From assembly GCF_012033695.1 (NCBI RefSeq), contig NZ_JAAVJI010000003.1, forward strand, positions 124,001-188,000: 64,000 bases of DNA, written 5' to 3'. Both the position numbers and the translations under genes were made by a program. This DNA comes from Pseudomonas quercus (lineage in GTDB: Bacteria > Pseudomonadota > Gammaproteobacteria > Pseudomonadales > Pseudomonadaceae). This document shows positions 40,907-50,481 of the stretch, piece by piece. The notes under the pieces were generated by a model. It worked only from the letters and a program-made list of their open reading frames with translations, ran no database searches and had not been told where the DNA came from. Positions within the stretch are counted from its first letter, which is position 1; each line of letters starts with the position of its first letter.

Positions 40907-42658
40907 ATGCTTCGCCCCAATGCCCATCTGTCGCTTCGTGCGCCCACTCCCACGCAGAACACCTTGTCGTTCTGCGAGGCGAACCCGCGCGACCTCAAGC
41001 GATGGATCTCGCAGTTGCCCAAGGCCAATATTGGGGAAACGGCGCGGCTGCTGTACCAGGGGCTTACCGAACTCAACCAGCTGGTAACACCCAGTGAAAA
41101 CCGGCTACAGCTGCTCGAATTGCTGCGCCCGGAGGTGTATTACGTCTGCAAGCAGCTGGAGCGGCACTTCCTCAACCAGGCCATTGTGCTGGACGAGCGC
41201 GCACGCAAGGTCGTCAACTTGTGCCAAGCGCTGCAGAACCACCTCGCTGTGGGCTACAAGATCATCGTGATACGCCTGGCGTCGGCGGGTCGTGAACAGT
41301 CGACGGCCTTGGCCATTTCGCTACAACGGGCCGCCCATTGCCTTTATGGCCCCTTGGTGCGGGCAGCGTTGCTGTATTGCCCTGTACCAGAACGGCTATG
41401 GCTGGACCTGCATCATCTGTACCTTACCGCTTGCGAACATAAGGTGCAGCACACCTCAGTAGCAGACAACCTTGCTCATCATGTGAAGGCCCTCACGCCG
41501 GAGCAAACCTATGTAGCGGCGCTGTTGCTAGGCAGCTCTCGCTGCAACCAGATGCGGCAAACGGCGATCATGCGCTTGGCCGAAATGCTCGAAGGCTGGA
41601 GCCAGTATGCTCGCATGCAGCCCGCACTGGCCGTCAGCAGCCTGTTCGCCATTGCCCCTACAATCGATGGGCCACCTCGCTACAAGGCTTTGTTCGAGCC
41701 GACTGAACTGCCTGACCTGCTAGGGCTGGATACCTCAGTACTGGCACACTACATCTCCGAGTTCCTTACGCTGCCCGAAGAGCAGCGCCCGCAGGCACGC
41801 CTGGCGGTGCCGCCTGGTTTCAGCAGTGATGTACTGCAGCATGTGGCAGCGGCCTGGGGCGACGTGGCCGAGCGCACGTTCCAACGCACGCCGGGCCAAG
41901 GCCATCTCACTGTGTGCATCGGCATGAGTGCCATGCATTACTACCTGGGCGGCGAGCGCACCTTTGGTGAACAGTTGGGGCTGCCCGGCAGCACCACCTC
42001 CGCTCAGTTCAATGCGCTAGGCAAGCAGGGTGTCTGGGGCCCCGTAATAGAGGTGCCGGCAGTCGAAGAGATCGAGTACATGCCCGAACGCGCCCATCAG
42101 CAAGGGCAACCTCCTGAGTTCCCCACTTATGGGCTGCAGATCGTCAACCACAGCCCAGGCGGTTACTGCCTGGCATGGCGCAAGGAAGTGCCCTCTCAAC
42201 TGCAGGCAGGCGAGCTGGTAGGCATTCAGGATACCCCTTCCCAAGGTTGGAGCGTGGCCGTGGTTAGGTGGATTCGCCAGGTACGTGACGGCGGTACACA
42301 GATGGGCATCGAATTGATCGCTCCCCATGCGCAGCCGTGTGGTCTGCAACTGGTACGAGGGGATGACCCGCACAGCGAGTACCTGCGCGGGCTGGTACTG
42401 CCGGAAATCCGTGCCATCGATATTCCCGCTACGTTGCTGGCCCCTCGCTTGCCGTTCCAGGAAGGCCACAAGGTCGTGCTCAATACTAACGGAAGCGAGC
42501 ATAGGGCCAGCCTGCTGAAGCGCCTTTCCAGCACGGGCAGCTTCAATCAGTTCGAGTACCGCTTTGCCGAACAGGCACCACAGGCCCCTGCCAAACCCGC
42601 CAGCCTGGACGTAGCCGCGCGCGACGAAGATTTCGATTCCCTCTGGCGAGACCTGTAG
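40907..42658 (+). CDS. Conserved Pseudomonas protein with PilZ-like C-terminal domain
   Basis: 583 residues if started at MLRPNAHLSLRAPTP, where AGGA lies eight bases upstream; an in-frame ATG six codons earlier (40889) is possible. Residues ~20-400 are helical and of unknown role; the last ~150 residues contain NHSPGGYCLAW, which fits the (D/N)xSxxG motif of PilZ domains that bind cyclic di-GMP, but no clear RxxxR partner motif is seen before it. It probably corresponds to the conserved gene after psd in P. aeruginosa (PA4958 position). Role unknown, possibly in cyclic di-GMP signalling. Confidence 0.65.
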   Translation: MLRPNAHLSLRAPTPTQNTLSFCEANPRDLKRWISQLPKANIGETARLLYQGLTELNQLVTPSENRLQLLELLRPEVYYVCKQLERHFLNQAIVLDERARKVVNLCQALQNHLAVGYKIIVIRLASAGREQSTALAISLQRAAHCLYGPLVRAALLYCPVPERLWLDLHHLYLTACEHKVQHTSVADNLAHHVKALTPEQTYVAALLLGSSRCNQMRQTAIMRLAEMLEGWSQYARMQPALAVSSLFAIAPTIDGPPRYKALFEPTELPDLLGLDTSVLAHYISEFLTLPEEQRPQARLAVPPGFSSDVLQHVAAAWGDVAERTFQRTPGQGHLTVCIGMSAMHYYLGGERTFGEQLGLPGSTTSAQFNALGKQGVWGPVIEVPAVEEIEYMPERAHQQGQPPEFPTYGLQIVNHSPGGYCLAWRKEVPSQLQAGELVGIQDTPSQGWSVAVVRWIRQVRDGGTQMGIELIAPHAQPCGLQLVRGDDPHSEYLRGLVLPEIRAIDIPATLLAPRLPFQEGHKVVLNTNGSEHRASLLKRLSSTGSFNQFEYRFAEQAPQAPAKPASLDVAARDEDFDSLWRDL

Positions 42659-42848
42659 CCCTTGCGATCTCGCGCCGACAAGCGGCCTGCACCCTTCAAA
42701 GGCTAAACGATTCAGCCCCAGTTAAGCCATTGGCCAGCCACTGCTTGCGGTGTACCGGACACCGGGCCTAAGCTTGCTCACCCAAGAGAAAAGTTCCCCG
42801 CCCTGCTGGCATCGGCCGGCGTCGAGGTTTCACCGAGGCTTTATCCCT

Positions 42849-43544
42849 ATGTTTGATGTCGTATCTTCCAGCAAATGGCCCGCTGGCTACATGATCAATC
42901 CCAACGTCGAGCCGCTTGATCCGCGGTGGCTGACAGAATTCAGCAAGATCCCCGCCGCTGCAGTAAGCGACTGCCTGGGCCGTAATGTTGGTGGCCTGGG
43001 CCTCAAGGCGTTTCATGGCAACAAGCCTATGCTGGGCAGCGCACTGACCGTGCGGGTTCGCCCGGGCGACAACCTGATGATCCTCAAGGCCATGCAGATG
43101 GCTCGCCCAGGCGACGTGCTGGTCATCGACGGCAGCGCGGACCTGACCCGCGCCGTGTTCGGCGGCATCATGCGCGCCATGGCCCTGAAGGCAGGCATTG
43201 CCGGCGTCGTCATCAACGGCGCACTGCGTGACGTAGACGAATGGCAGACCGGCGAGCTGCCTGTGTACGCTATCGGCGCAGTACACCGTGGCCCTAGCAC
43301 TGATGGCGGCGGCGAAATCAACGTACCCATCTCCTGCGCCGGCATGCTGGTAATGCCAGGTGACCTCATGATCGGTGACGGCGACGGCGTAGTCGCTGCG
43401 GCACGTGCTGAATTGCCGGAACTGGTTCAACGCTGCAACGACCTGCTGGCCCGTGAGCGCGCTACCTTGGAAGGCATTGCCAATGGCACCCTGGACCCGA
43501 AGCGTTTCGATGCGATCCTGCGTGCCAAAGGTTGCCCCATCTGA
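42849..43544 (+). CDS. RraA family protein
   Basis: 231 residues from MFDVVSSSKWPAGYMINP. The RraA/HMG-aldolase fold is clear from VSDCLGRN, LTVRVRPGDN, ARPGDVLVIDG and VVINGALRDVDE. The R-D pair that binds metal in class II aldolases is kept, but the Asp that usually opens this motif is Asn here. The family contains RNase E inhibitors and 4-hydroxy-4-methyl-2-oxoglutarate-type aldolases; the substrate cannot be told from sequence. Its end overlaps the following TldD-like gene by 13 bases. Confidence 0.8.
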   Translation: MFDVVSSSKWPAGYMINPNVEPLDPRWLTEFSKIPAAAVSDCLGRNVGGLGLKAFHGNKPMLGSALTVRVRPGDNLMILKAMQMARPGDVLVIDGSADLTRAVFGGIMRAMALKAGIAGVVINGALRDVDEWQTGELPVYAIGAVHRGPSTDGGGEINVPISCAGMLVMPGDLMIGDGDGVVAAARAELPELVQRCNDLLARERATLEGIANGTLDPKRFDAILRAKGCPI

Positions 43545-44995
43545 GCGGCCCACTGTTTGCCCAAACTGCTACCCTGCGCGAGCGCTTTAAAGCCTTGCGC
43601 ACTGGGGCAGATGCTTTTTCGCTGCGCCATGTGCGCCAGGCCGACCAGTACCTGTGCGTGCGCCGCGGCGTTGCCGAGCCGCCCCGCCTGGTGCTGGATG
43701 AAGGCGCAATGCTGGTAGCGCGGGTAGGGGGCAACGAGGCGTATGCCGCCACCAGCGACCTGTCACAGGCGGGCCTGCAACAGGCACTGAACCGTGCCGA
43801 AACCTTGGCACGGCAGCTTGGCCCCCATGGGTTGATCGACCAGGCCCCTTTGGCCATGACCCAGGCTCGCCAGGATTACCTCGCGCCTGGCGTGGAACAG
43901 CCGTTCGCTGCGCTTAGCGATTGCGTGGCGCTGCTACAGGCTGAAGCGGCTCGGGTTCCGGCTGACGCTCGCTTTGCCAATTGGGAAACCACACTGGGTA
44001 TCAGCGACGTCCAGCACCTGTATTTCAACAGCGCCGGTGGCGAACTGCGCCAGGCGTTTCGCTTTGTGTACCCCGGTGTGAGTGTAACGGCCGCCAATAG
44101 CACGGACAGCCAGACCCGCACCCTGGGCCGCGAGAACTTTGGCCAACAGGGTAGCCTGGAAGTCCTTGAACGCCTTGGCCTGGCCGGTAGCGCCGAACAG
44201 GTAGCCGACGAAGCGTTGCAGTTGCTGCTGGCGCCCAATACCCCTGAGGGCGCTCGCGACCTTTTGCTGATGCCAGACCAGATGGCCCTGCAGATTCATG
44301 AATCCATCGGCCACCCGCTGGAGATGGACCGCATTCTGGGCGATGAACGCAACTATGCAGGTACCAGCTTTGTTCGCCTGGAAGACTTTGGCAGCCTGCG
44401 CTATGGCTCACCGCTGTTGAACGTCACCTTTGACCCTACCCTGCCGGAAGAGCTGGCCAGCTATGGCTTTGATGATGACGGCACTTCAGCCAGCAAAACG
44501 TGGCTAATCCGCGACGGTATCCTGCAGCGCCCGCTGGGTAGTGCCTTGTCGGCGCTACGCAGCGGGTTGCCGGGTGTGGCCAATAGCCGAGCTTCCAGCT
44601 GGAACCGTGCGCCCATCGACCGCATGGCCAACCTCAACATCGAGCCAGGGCAGCAATCGCTACAAACACTGATCGCTTCAGTAGAGCGCGGCATTCTCAT
44701 GCGCACCAATCGGTCCTGGTCCATTGACGATGCCCGCAACAAATTCCAGTTCGGTTGCCAGTGGGGCCAGTTGATTGAAAACGGCCAACTGGGCGCCGTG
44801 GTGAAAAACCCCAATTACCGAGGCATTTCCGCCAGTTTCTGGCGCAGCCTCACAGGCGTAGGCGACCGCGACAGCCTTGGCGTGCTGGGTACACCCTACT
44901 GTGGCAAGGGCGAACCCAACCAGATAATCCGGGTAGGCCATGCGTCACCGCCCTGCCTGTTCGGGAACATTGACGTATTTGGTGGGCAGGAATGA
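43532..44995 (+). CDS. TldD-like metalloprotease subunit (PmbA/TldD family)
   Basis: About 487 residues. The start is probably the TTG at 43532, inside the end of the RraA gene, since no ATG lies early in the frame. The zinc site HESIGHPLEMDRILG (HExxxH) is visible near residue 250, with a late Cys (YCGKGEP) that can be the third ligand, as in TldD. In E. coli TldD and TldE form a peptide-cutting heterodimer acting on microcin and gyrase-toxin precursors. This pair is more divergent than housekeeping tldD and is likely an extra paralogue. Confidence 0.85.
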   Translation: MPHLSGPLFAQTATLRERFKALRTGADAFSLRHVRQADQYLCVRRGVAEPPRLVLDEGAMLVARVGGNEAYAATSDLSQAGLQQALNRAETLARQLGPHGLIDQAPLAMTQARQDYLAPGVEQPFAALSDCVALLQAEAARVPADARFANWETTLGISDVQHLYFNSAGGELRQAFRFVYPGVSVTAANSTDSQTRTLGRENFGQQGSLEVLERLGLAGSAEQVADEALQLLLAPNTPEGARDLLLMPDQMALQIHESIGHPLEMDRILGDERNYAGTSFVRLEDFGSLRYGSPLLNVTFDPTLPEELASYGFDDDGTSASKTWLIRDGILQRPLGSALSALRSGLPGVANSRASSWNRAPIDRMANLNIEPGQQSLQTLIASVERGILMRTNRSWSIDDARNKFQFGCQWGQLIENGQLGAVVKNPNYRGISASFWRSLTGVGDRDSLGVLGTPYCGKGEPNQIIRVGHASPPCLFGNIDVFGGQE

Positions 44996-46314
44996 TGCGC
45001 GCGGCCCAGTTCGAGCAGCTGGCCCAGGCAGCGATAGAGACCCTGCGCCCTGGTGAGCACCTGAACGTTTCGCTGGCGGCTGAAACGTCAGACTTCGTAC
45101 GCTTCAACCATGCCCAGGTACGCCAGGCGGGGCAGGTCAAACAGGCCATGCTCACGCTGGCCTTGAACGATGGCGTTCGCCAGGCCAGCCTTCAGCTCAC
45201 CCTGGCCGGCACCGCCCAAGACCTGGCCCAAGTGCAGGCCGGGGTTTCCCAACTACGACAGCTGTTGCCGCTGATTGCCCCAGACCCTTGGTTGGCACCC
45301 CATACAGCACCTTGGGAGGTACGCAACCTGGCCCCCGACAACAGGGCCGATACCCTAGCGGTAGTGAATCATGTCTGCGCTGCGGCGAAGGGGCTGGACT
45401 TGGTAGGTATCCTGGCCAACGGCCCGGTGAGCCGGGGCTTTGCCAACAGCGCCGGTGCGTTCGGTTGGCACGATGCTTACAGCCTGCACCTGGACTGGAG
45501 CCTGTTCCACGAAAACGGCCAGGCCGTCAAAACCAGTGTTGCCGGGCCTGTCTGGGACCCCGCTGCGTTCGACCGGCAGCTTGCGCGGGGCCGTGAGCAA
45601 TTGAAGTACCTGGGGTTGCCTACTGTGGTTGTAAAGCCCGGTTGCCACCGTGCCTACCTGGCGCCTGCGGCCATGGGTGAACTGCTAGGCATGCTGGCCT
45701 GGGGCGGCTTTTCGGCACAGGCCCTTGCCAGCCAGGCCAGCCCTTTGCAAAAGCTCTACGCGAGGCAACTTAGCCTTAACCCCGCTGTGACCCTGCGTGA
45801 ACAGGTCACTGGGTCATTAAGCCCCGCCTTCAGCTCCGAAGGCAGGCCACGCCACGATGTGCCTCTGATTACCGCAGGCCAGGCCAGCGGGCGCCTGGCC
45901 AATAGCCGCAGCGCCACCGAATACGGGTTGCCCTACAATGGGGCTGATGCAGGTGAAGCGCCAGTCGCGCTAGACATGGCTGCCGGGGTGCTGGCCCTGG
46001 CGGAGGTGCCGGCGGCCCTTGACCGCGGCCTGTACATCAACAACCTGTGGTACCTCAATTATTCGGACCTGCCTGCTGCACGCCTGACCGGGCTGACACG
46101 CTTTGCCACTTTCTGGGTAGAGGACGGTCAGATCGTAGGCCCGGTCGACACCATGCGCTTCGACGACAGCGTCTATGATCTGCTAGGGGACAAGCTGCTA
46201 GGGCTGACCCAGGAACGCGAACTGATCGTTTCCAGCGATACCTACGAACAACGCCACACCGATTCGAGCCGCCTGCCCGGCGCGCTGGTCAGCAGCCTGA
46301 AACTGACGCTCTAG
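44992..46314 (+). CDS. TldE/PmbA-like protein
   Basis: A 440-residue partner of the same family without HExxxH, matching the non-catalytic TldE role. It contains the family blocks FANSAGAFGWHDAYSLHLDWSL (S-rich substrate cleft) and a C-terminal YINNLWYLNYSD. The ATG overlaps the previous stop by 4 bases, implying stoichiometric synthesis. The unit RraA-TldD-TldE has no visible ribosomal peptide precursor nearby. Confidence 0.85.
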   Translation: MMRAAQFEQLAQAAIETLRPGEHLNVSLAAETSDFVRFNHAQVRQAGQVKQAMLTLALNDGVRQASLQLTLAGTAQDLAQVQAGVSQLRQLLPLIAPDPWLAPHTAPWEVRNLAPDNRADTLAVVNHVCAAAKGLDLVGILANGPVSRGFANSAGAFGWHDAYSLHLDWSLFHENGQAVKTSVAGPVWDPAAFDRQLARGREQLKYLGLPTVVVKPGCHRAYLAPAAMGELLGMLAWGGFSAQALASQASPLQKLYARQLSLNPAVTLREQVTGSLSPAFSSEGRPRHDVPLITAGQASGRLANSRSATEYGLPYNGADAGEAPVALDMAAGVLALAEVPAALDRGLYINNLWYLNYSDLPAARLTGLTRFATFWVEDGQIVGPVDTMRFDDSVYDLLGDKLLGLTQERELIVSSDTYEQRHTDSSRLPGALVSSLKLTL

Positions 46315-46356
46315 CGCATACGGGGCTGAGCGTGGCCTTACCATCCGAGAGGTAAT

Positions 46357-47787
46357 ATGCCTACCCACGCTACGCTCGACCCCGCCACCGCCCGCTGGAT
46401 TCCCTGGGTGGTGGCCATCGCCTTCTTCATGCAGTCGCTTGATGGCACCATCCTCAATACCGCCCTCCCCGCCATGGCTCGCGACTTGGCCGAAGACCCC
46501 TTGCGCATGCAGTCGGTGGTCATCGCCTACATGCTCACCGTTGCACTGCTGATACCGGCTTCGGGCTGGGTAGCGGACCGCTTTGGGATCAAGCGCGTGT
46601 TCATGACCGCCATCGGGATCTTCACGGTAGGTTCTTTGCTGTGCGCAGTGTCCTTTACCCTGCCTATGCTGGTGACTGCGCGCATTCTCCAAGGCCTGGG
46701 CGGTGCGTTGCTGCTGCCGGTAGGCCGGTTGGTGGTATTGCGGGCCTACCCGCGTTCGGAGCTGGTGCGCATCCTCAGCTTTATCACGGTGCCAGGCCTG
46801 CTGGGGCCATTGATCGGCCCTACCATGGGCGGCTGGATGGTGGAGTACCTGACCTGGCACTGGATCTTCCTGATCAACCTGCCCGTGGGCATTCTGGGCT
46901 GCTGGGCAGTGCACAAGCTGCTGCCAGAGCTGCCAGGCGGTGAACGCACCCGCTTCGATGGGCTCGGCTTTGGCCTGTTCGGCGCGGCGATGGTGCTGAT
47001 CACCATCGCCATGGAAGGGCTGGGTGAGCTGCACCTGCCCCACCTGCGGGTCATGCTGCTGCTGTTCGCCGGCATGGCGTGCCTGGCGGCGTACTGGCTG
47101 CGTGCGGTACATGTAGACGCGCCTTTATTCGCTGCCAGCCTGTTCCGCACCCGCAGCTTTGCCGTGGGCATTCTGGGCAACCTCTTTGCTCGGTTGGGCT
47201 CGGGCGCCTTGCCGTTTCTGGTGCCGCTGCTGCTACAAGTGGGTATGGGCTATTCACCTTCTCTGGCCGGCATGAGCATGATCCCATTGGCTGCCGCAGC
47301 CATGGTGGCCAAGCCCTTGGCGGGCCGGCTAATCGGGCGCTTTGGATACCGCAAGGTACTCACCACCAATACCGTAGCCTTGGGCGTGATGCTGGCCAGC
47401 CTGGGGCTGGTGGATGCTCAAACGCCCTACACGTTGCTTATGATTCACCTGGCAGTGCTGGGGGCCATCAACTCCATGCAGTTCACGGCCATGAACACCG
47501 TTACCCTGATCGACCTTGGGGATCAGGAAGCCAGCAGCGGCAACAGCCTGTTGGCGGTGGTCGCCCAACTGTCCATGAGCCTGGGCGTAGCTTGTGCTGG
47601 CGCGCTACTGGGTGGCTTTGAGTCATCGGTGGTGAGCGAAGAAGGGGTTGAGAGCATCTTGGGGGCGTTCCACTGGACCTTCCTCACCATTGGCCTGATG
47701 GCCATGTTTGCGGCCACCATTTTCGTGCAGCTGTCCCCGGAAGTTGGGCGTCGCGCAGTTCGTCCGCCACCCGGCCCGGATGCATAG
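46357..47787 (+). CDS. mdtD: MFS multidrug transporter (MdtD-like, DHA2 family)
   Basis: A 476-residue transporter with ~14 predicted membrane segments, beginning with AFFMQSLDGTILNTALPAMA and GWVADRFGIKRVF (the loop 2-3 motif GxxaDRxGxk), typical of drug/H+ antiporters with 14 segments such as EmrB and MdtD. GAGAGG precedes the ATG. The substrate is not known. It lies alone between tldE-like and dbpA and has no TetR-type regulator nearby. Confidence 0.85.
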   Translation: MPTHATLDPATARWIPWVVAIAFFMQSLDGTILNTALPAMARDLAEDPLRMQSVVIAYMLTVALLIPASGWVADRFGIKRVFMTAIGIFTVGSLLCAVSFTLPMLVTARILQGLGGALLLPVGRLVVLRAYPRSELVRILSFITVPGLLGPLIGPTMGGWMVEYLTWHWIFLINLPVGILGCWAVHKLLPELPGGERTRFDGLGFGLFGAAMVLITIAMEGLGELHLPHLRVMLLLFAGMACLAAYWLRAVHVDAPLFAASLFRTRSFAVGILGNLFARLGSGALPFLVPLLLQVGMGYSPSLAGMSMIPLAAAAMVAKPLAGRLIGRFGYRKVLTTNTVALGVMLASLGLVDAQTPYTLLMIHLAVLGAINSMQFTAMNTVTLIDLGDQEASSGNSLLAVVAQLSMSLGVACAGALLGGFESSVVSEEGVESILGAFHWTFLTIGLMAMFAATIFVQLSPEVGRRAVRPPPGPDA

Positions 47788-47843
47788 GGAGAACGGCCAT
47801 AGGCTGCTAGACTGCGCAACATTTTTTTGTGCAGGACCGCTCC

Positions 47844-49223
47844 ATGACCGCCACCGCCTTCGAAACCTTGCCCCTGTCACCTGCGATGCTCACTAACCTG
47901 GCATCGCTGGGCTACACGCAAATGACACCGATCCAGGCCCAGAGCCTGCCGGCCATTCTCGAGGGTGCCGACCTGATCGCCCAAGCCAGTACCGGCAGCG
48001 GTAAAACCGCCGCCTTTGGTATCGGGCTGCTGAACCCCATCAACCCACGCTACTTTGGTTGCCAGGCCCTGGTGCTGTGCCCTACCCGCGAACTGGCCGA
48101 CCAAGTGGCCAAGGAAATCCGCCGCCTGGCCCGCAGCGAAGACAACATCAAGGTGTTGACCCTGTGCGGTGGTACGCCCTTTGGCCCCCAGGTGGGCTCG
48201 CTGGAACACGGCGCACATATCATCGTAGGTACGCCAGGCCGGGTGCAGCAGCACTTGGACAAAGGCACACTGGTGCTCAGCGGCTTGAACACACTGGTGT
48301 TGGATGAAGCTGACCGCATGCTGGACATGGGGTTTGTGGATGCCATCTCGGCAATCATCGAGCAGACACCTAGCCGCCGTCAGACCCTGCTGTTTTCGGC
48401 CACTTACCCCAAGGGTATCGAGACCCTGGCAGCTCGCTTCATGCGTAACCCGCGCACGGTCAAGGTGGCCTCGTTGCACAGCAACGTGAAGATCGAGCAG
48501 CGCTTCTACGAAGTGGCGGCCGAGGACCGCTTGAGCGCCGTGCTCAAAGTGCTGGGGCATTTCAGGCCACAATCCTGCGTAGCGTTCTGCTTCACCCGCC
48601 AGCAGTGCCAAGACGTGACCGACCTGCTCACAAGTAAAGGCATCAGTGCCAGCGCGTTGCATGGCGATATGGAGCAGCGCGACCGGGACCAGGTACTGGC
48701 ACTGTTTGCCAACCGCTCCACCAGCGTGATGGTGGCCACCGATGTCGCCGCACGGGGTATCGACATTGAGGGCCTGGACCTGGTGCTTAACGTGGAGCTG
48801 GCCCGGGACGCAGAAATCCATGTACACCGCATCGGCCGTACCGGCCGCGCAGGCGAGAGCGGTATTGCCGTGAGCCTGGTAGCCCCCGCCGAGGCCCATC
48901 GTGCACAGGCCATCGAAGCGCTTCAGCAGGCCCAGATCAGCTGGCGCCCACTTGAAGAGCTGAAACACCAGGGAGAGGGCCCGCTGATACCGCCTATGGT
49001 CACGCTGTGTATTGCTGGCGGACGCAAGGACAAAGTTAGGCCAGGTGACATTCTGGGCGCACTCACCGGCGACGCTGGCATCCCCGGCGCCCAGGTGGGC
49101 AAGATCGCGATCTTCGACCACCAAGCCTTTGTGGCGGTTGAGCGTGGCGTGGCCAAGCAGGCGCTGTCTCGCCTCAATAATGGCAAGATCAAAGGCCGCT
49201 CCCTACGAGTACGCCAGCTGTGA
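47844..49223 (+). CDS. dbpA: ATP-dependent RNA helicase DbpA
   Basis: A 459-residue DEAD-box helicase from MTATAFETLPLSPAML: Q motif (MTPIQAQSLP), ASTGSGKT, PTRELADQVAKE, DEAD (VLDEADRMLDMG), SAT, HRIGRTGR, and a C-terminal DbpA RNA-binding domain (LCIAGGRKDKVRPGDILGALTGDAG) specific for 23S hairpin 92. It matches E. coli DbpA throughout and acts in 50S assembly. Confidence 0.96.
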   Translation: MTATAFETLPLSPAMLTNLASLGYTQMTPIQAQSLPAILEGADLIAQASTGSGKTAAFGIGLLNPINPRYFGCQALVLCPTRELADQVAKEIRRLARSEDNIKVLTLCGGTPFGPQVGSLEHGAHIIVGTPGRVQQHLDKGTLVLSGLNTLVLDEADRMLDMGFVDAISAIIEQTPSRRQTLLFSATYPKGIETLAARFMRNPRTVKVASLHSNVKIEQRFYEVAAEDRLSAVLKVLGHFRPQSCVAFCFTRQQCQDVTDLLTSKGISASALHGDMEQRDRDQVLALFANRSTSVMVATDVAARGIDIEGLDLVLNVELARDAEIHVHRIGRTGRAGESGIAVSLVAPAEAHRAQAIEALQQAQISWRPLEELKHQGEGPLIPPMVTLCIAGGRKDKVRPGDILGALTGDAGIPGAQVGKIAIFDHQAFVAVERGVAKQALSRLNNGKIKGRSLRVRQL

Positions 49224-50395
49224 CACCAGACGTTATCGTAATCGGTGCAGGTGCAGCGGGGCTGATGTGCGCGGCCACGGCAGCAGCGCGTGGGCGCTCT
49301 GTACTGGTGATTGACCATGCTAACAAGGCCGGCAAGAAGATTCTCATGTCGGGCGGTGGGCGCTGCAATTTCACCAATATGTACACAGAGCCTGGGAATT
49401 TTCTGTCCCAGAACCCCCATTTCTGCAAATCCGCGTTGGCCCGGTACACCCAGTGGGACTTCATTGACTTGGTGGCAAGCTATGGCGTGCCCTATCACGA
49501 AAAGAAACTGGGGCAGCTGTTCTGCGACAACAAGGCCAGCGACATCCTTGGCCTGCTACTGGCCGAATGCAAACGCACAGGCGCCGAAGTGCGGCTCAAT
49601 ACCAGTGTTCAAGAGGTCAAGGCCGTTGAAGGGGGCTACCGTGTGCTCACCAGCGGCGGTGCGCTGGCATGTACGTCGCTGGTGATCGCCACCGGCGGCT
49701 TGTCCATCCCCACCCTGGGCGCTACAGGTTTCGGCTATCAATTGGCGCGGCAGTTTGGCCATACCGTATTGCCCACACGTGCCGGGCTAGTGCCCTTCAC
49801 CATCACCGATCAGCTCAAGGCCCTGTGCACCGAGCTGTCAGGCACATCGGTGGACTGCATCGCCAGTTGCAACGGCCACAGCTTCCGCGAGAACCTGCTG
49901 TTCACCCACCGGGGCCTGAGCGGCCCGGCAATGCTTCAGGTGTCGTCGTTCTGGGCAGCCGGAGACAAGGTTACGCTCAACCTGCTACCTGATCATGACG
50001 CGCTGAGTTGGCTCCAGGCCGCCCAGGCCGAACGCCCCAACGCTGAGCTCCGCACCCTGCTGGGCGACTTGTTCACACGCAAGATGGCCCAGTTGCTGTG
50101 CGACACCTGGTTCGAATCCCGCCCTCTGAAACAGTACACGCCCGCGCAATTGCAGGCCGTGGCCGATCAACTGGGTCATTGGGAACTGGTGCCGGCCGGT
50201 ACGGAAGGCTACCGCACGGCAGAAGTCACACTGGGCGGTGTGGATACGCGTGAGGTGTCTTCAAAAACCATGGAATCCATGAAAAGCCCAGGCTTGTATT
50301 TCATCGGGGAGGTGCTGGATGTGACCGGCCACTTGGGCGGCTTCAACTTCCAGTGGGCGTGGGCGTCTGGGTATGCGGCGGGTGGGGTGTGTTGA
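49220..50395 (+). CDS. NAD(P)/FAD-dependent oxidoreductase (HI0933/YhiN family)
   Basis: A 391-residue flavoprotein with a GTG start overlapping the dbpA stop by GTGA. The dinucleotide motif VIGAGAAGLMCAATAAARG, the SGGGRCNFTN block and the C-terminal VTGHLGGFNFQWAWASGYAAG are characteristic of the HI0933-like family (YhiN-type). The physiological substrate is unknown. Coupled to dbpA here. Confidence 0.9.
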   Translation: MTPDVIVIGAGAAGLMCAATAAARGRSVLVIDHANKAGKKILMSGGGRCNFTNMYTEPGNFLSQNPHFCKSALARYTQWDFIDLVASYGVPYHEKKLGQLFCDNKASDILGLLLAECKRTGAEVRLNTSVQEVKAVEGGYRVLTSGGALACTSLVIATGGLSIPTLGATGFGYQLARQFGHTVLPTRAGLVPFTITDQLKALCTELSGTSVDCIASCNGHSFRENLLFTHRGLSGPAMLQVSSFWAAGDKVTLNLLPDHDALSWLQAAQAERPNAELRTLLGDLFTRKMAQLLCDTWFESRPLKQYTPAQLQAVADQLGHWELVPAGTEGYRTAEVTLGGVDTREVSSKTMESMKSPGLYFIGEVLDVTGHLGGFNFQWAWASGYAAGGVC

Positions 50396-50481
50396 AACCT
50401 GCTTATCACTGTTAGTACTGACCTGTAGGCGCCAGGCTTTGATTGCCCATGAGCGTGAGCGTTTACCCTGCTACGCCCTGA

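Noticed and set aside
46198..47112. Open frame opposite the MFS transporter gene
   Set aside because: Arg/Gln/His-rich composition and full overlap with a clear 14-segment transporter.
47877..49124. Long open frame on the minus strand opposite dbpA (~415 codons)
   Set aside because: It is antisense to a clear DEAD-box helicase, has His/Gln/Cys-rich composition and no family motif; GC-rich codon use gives such shadows.
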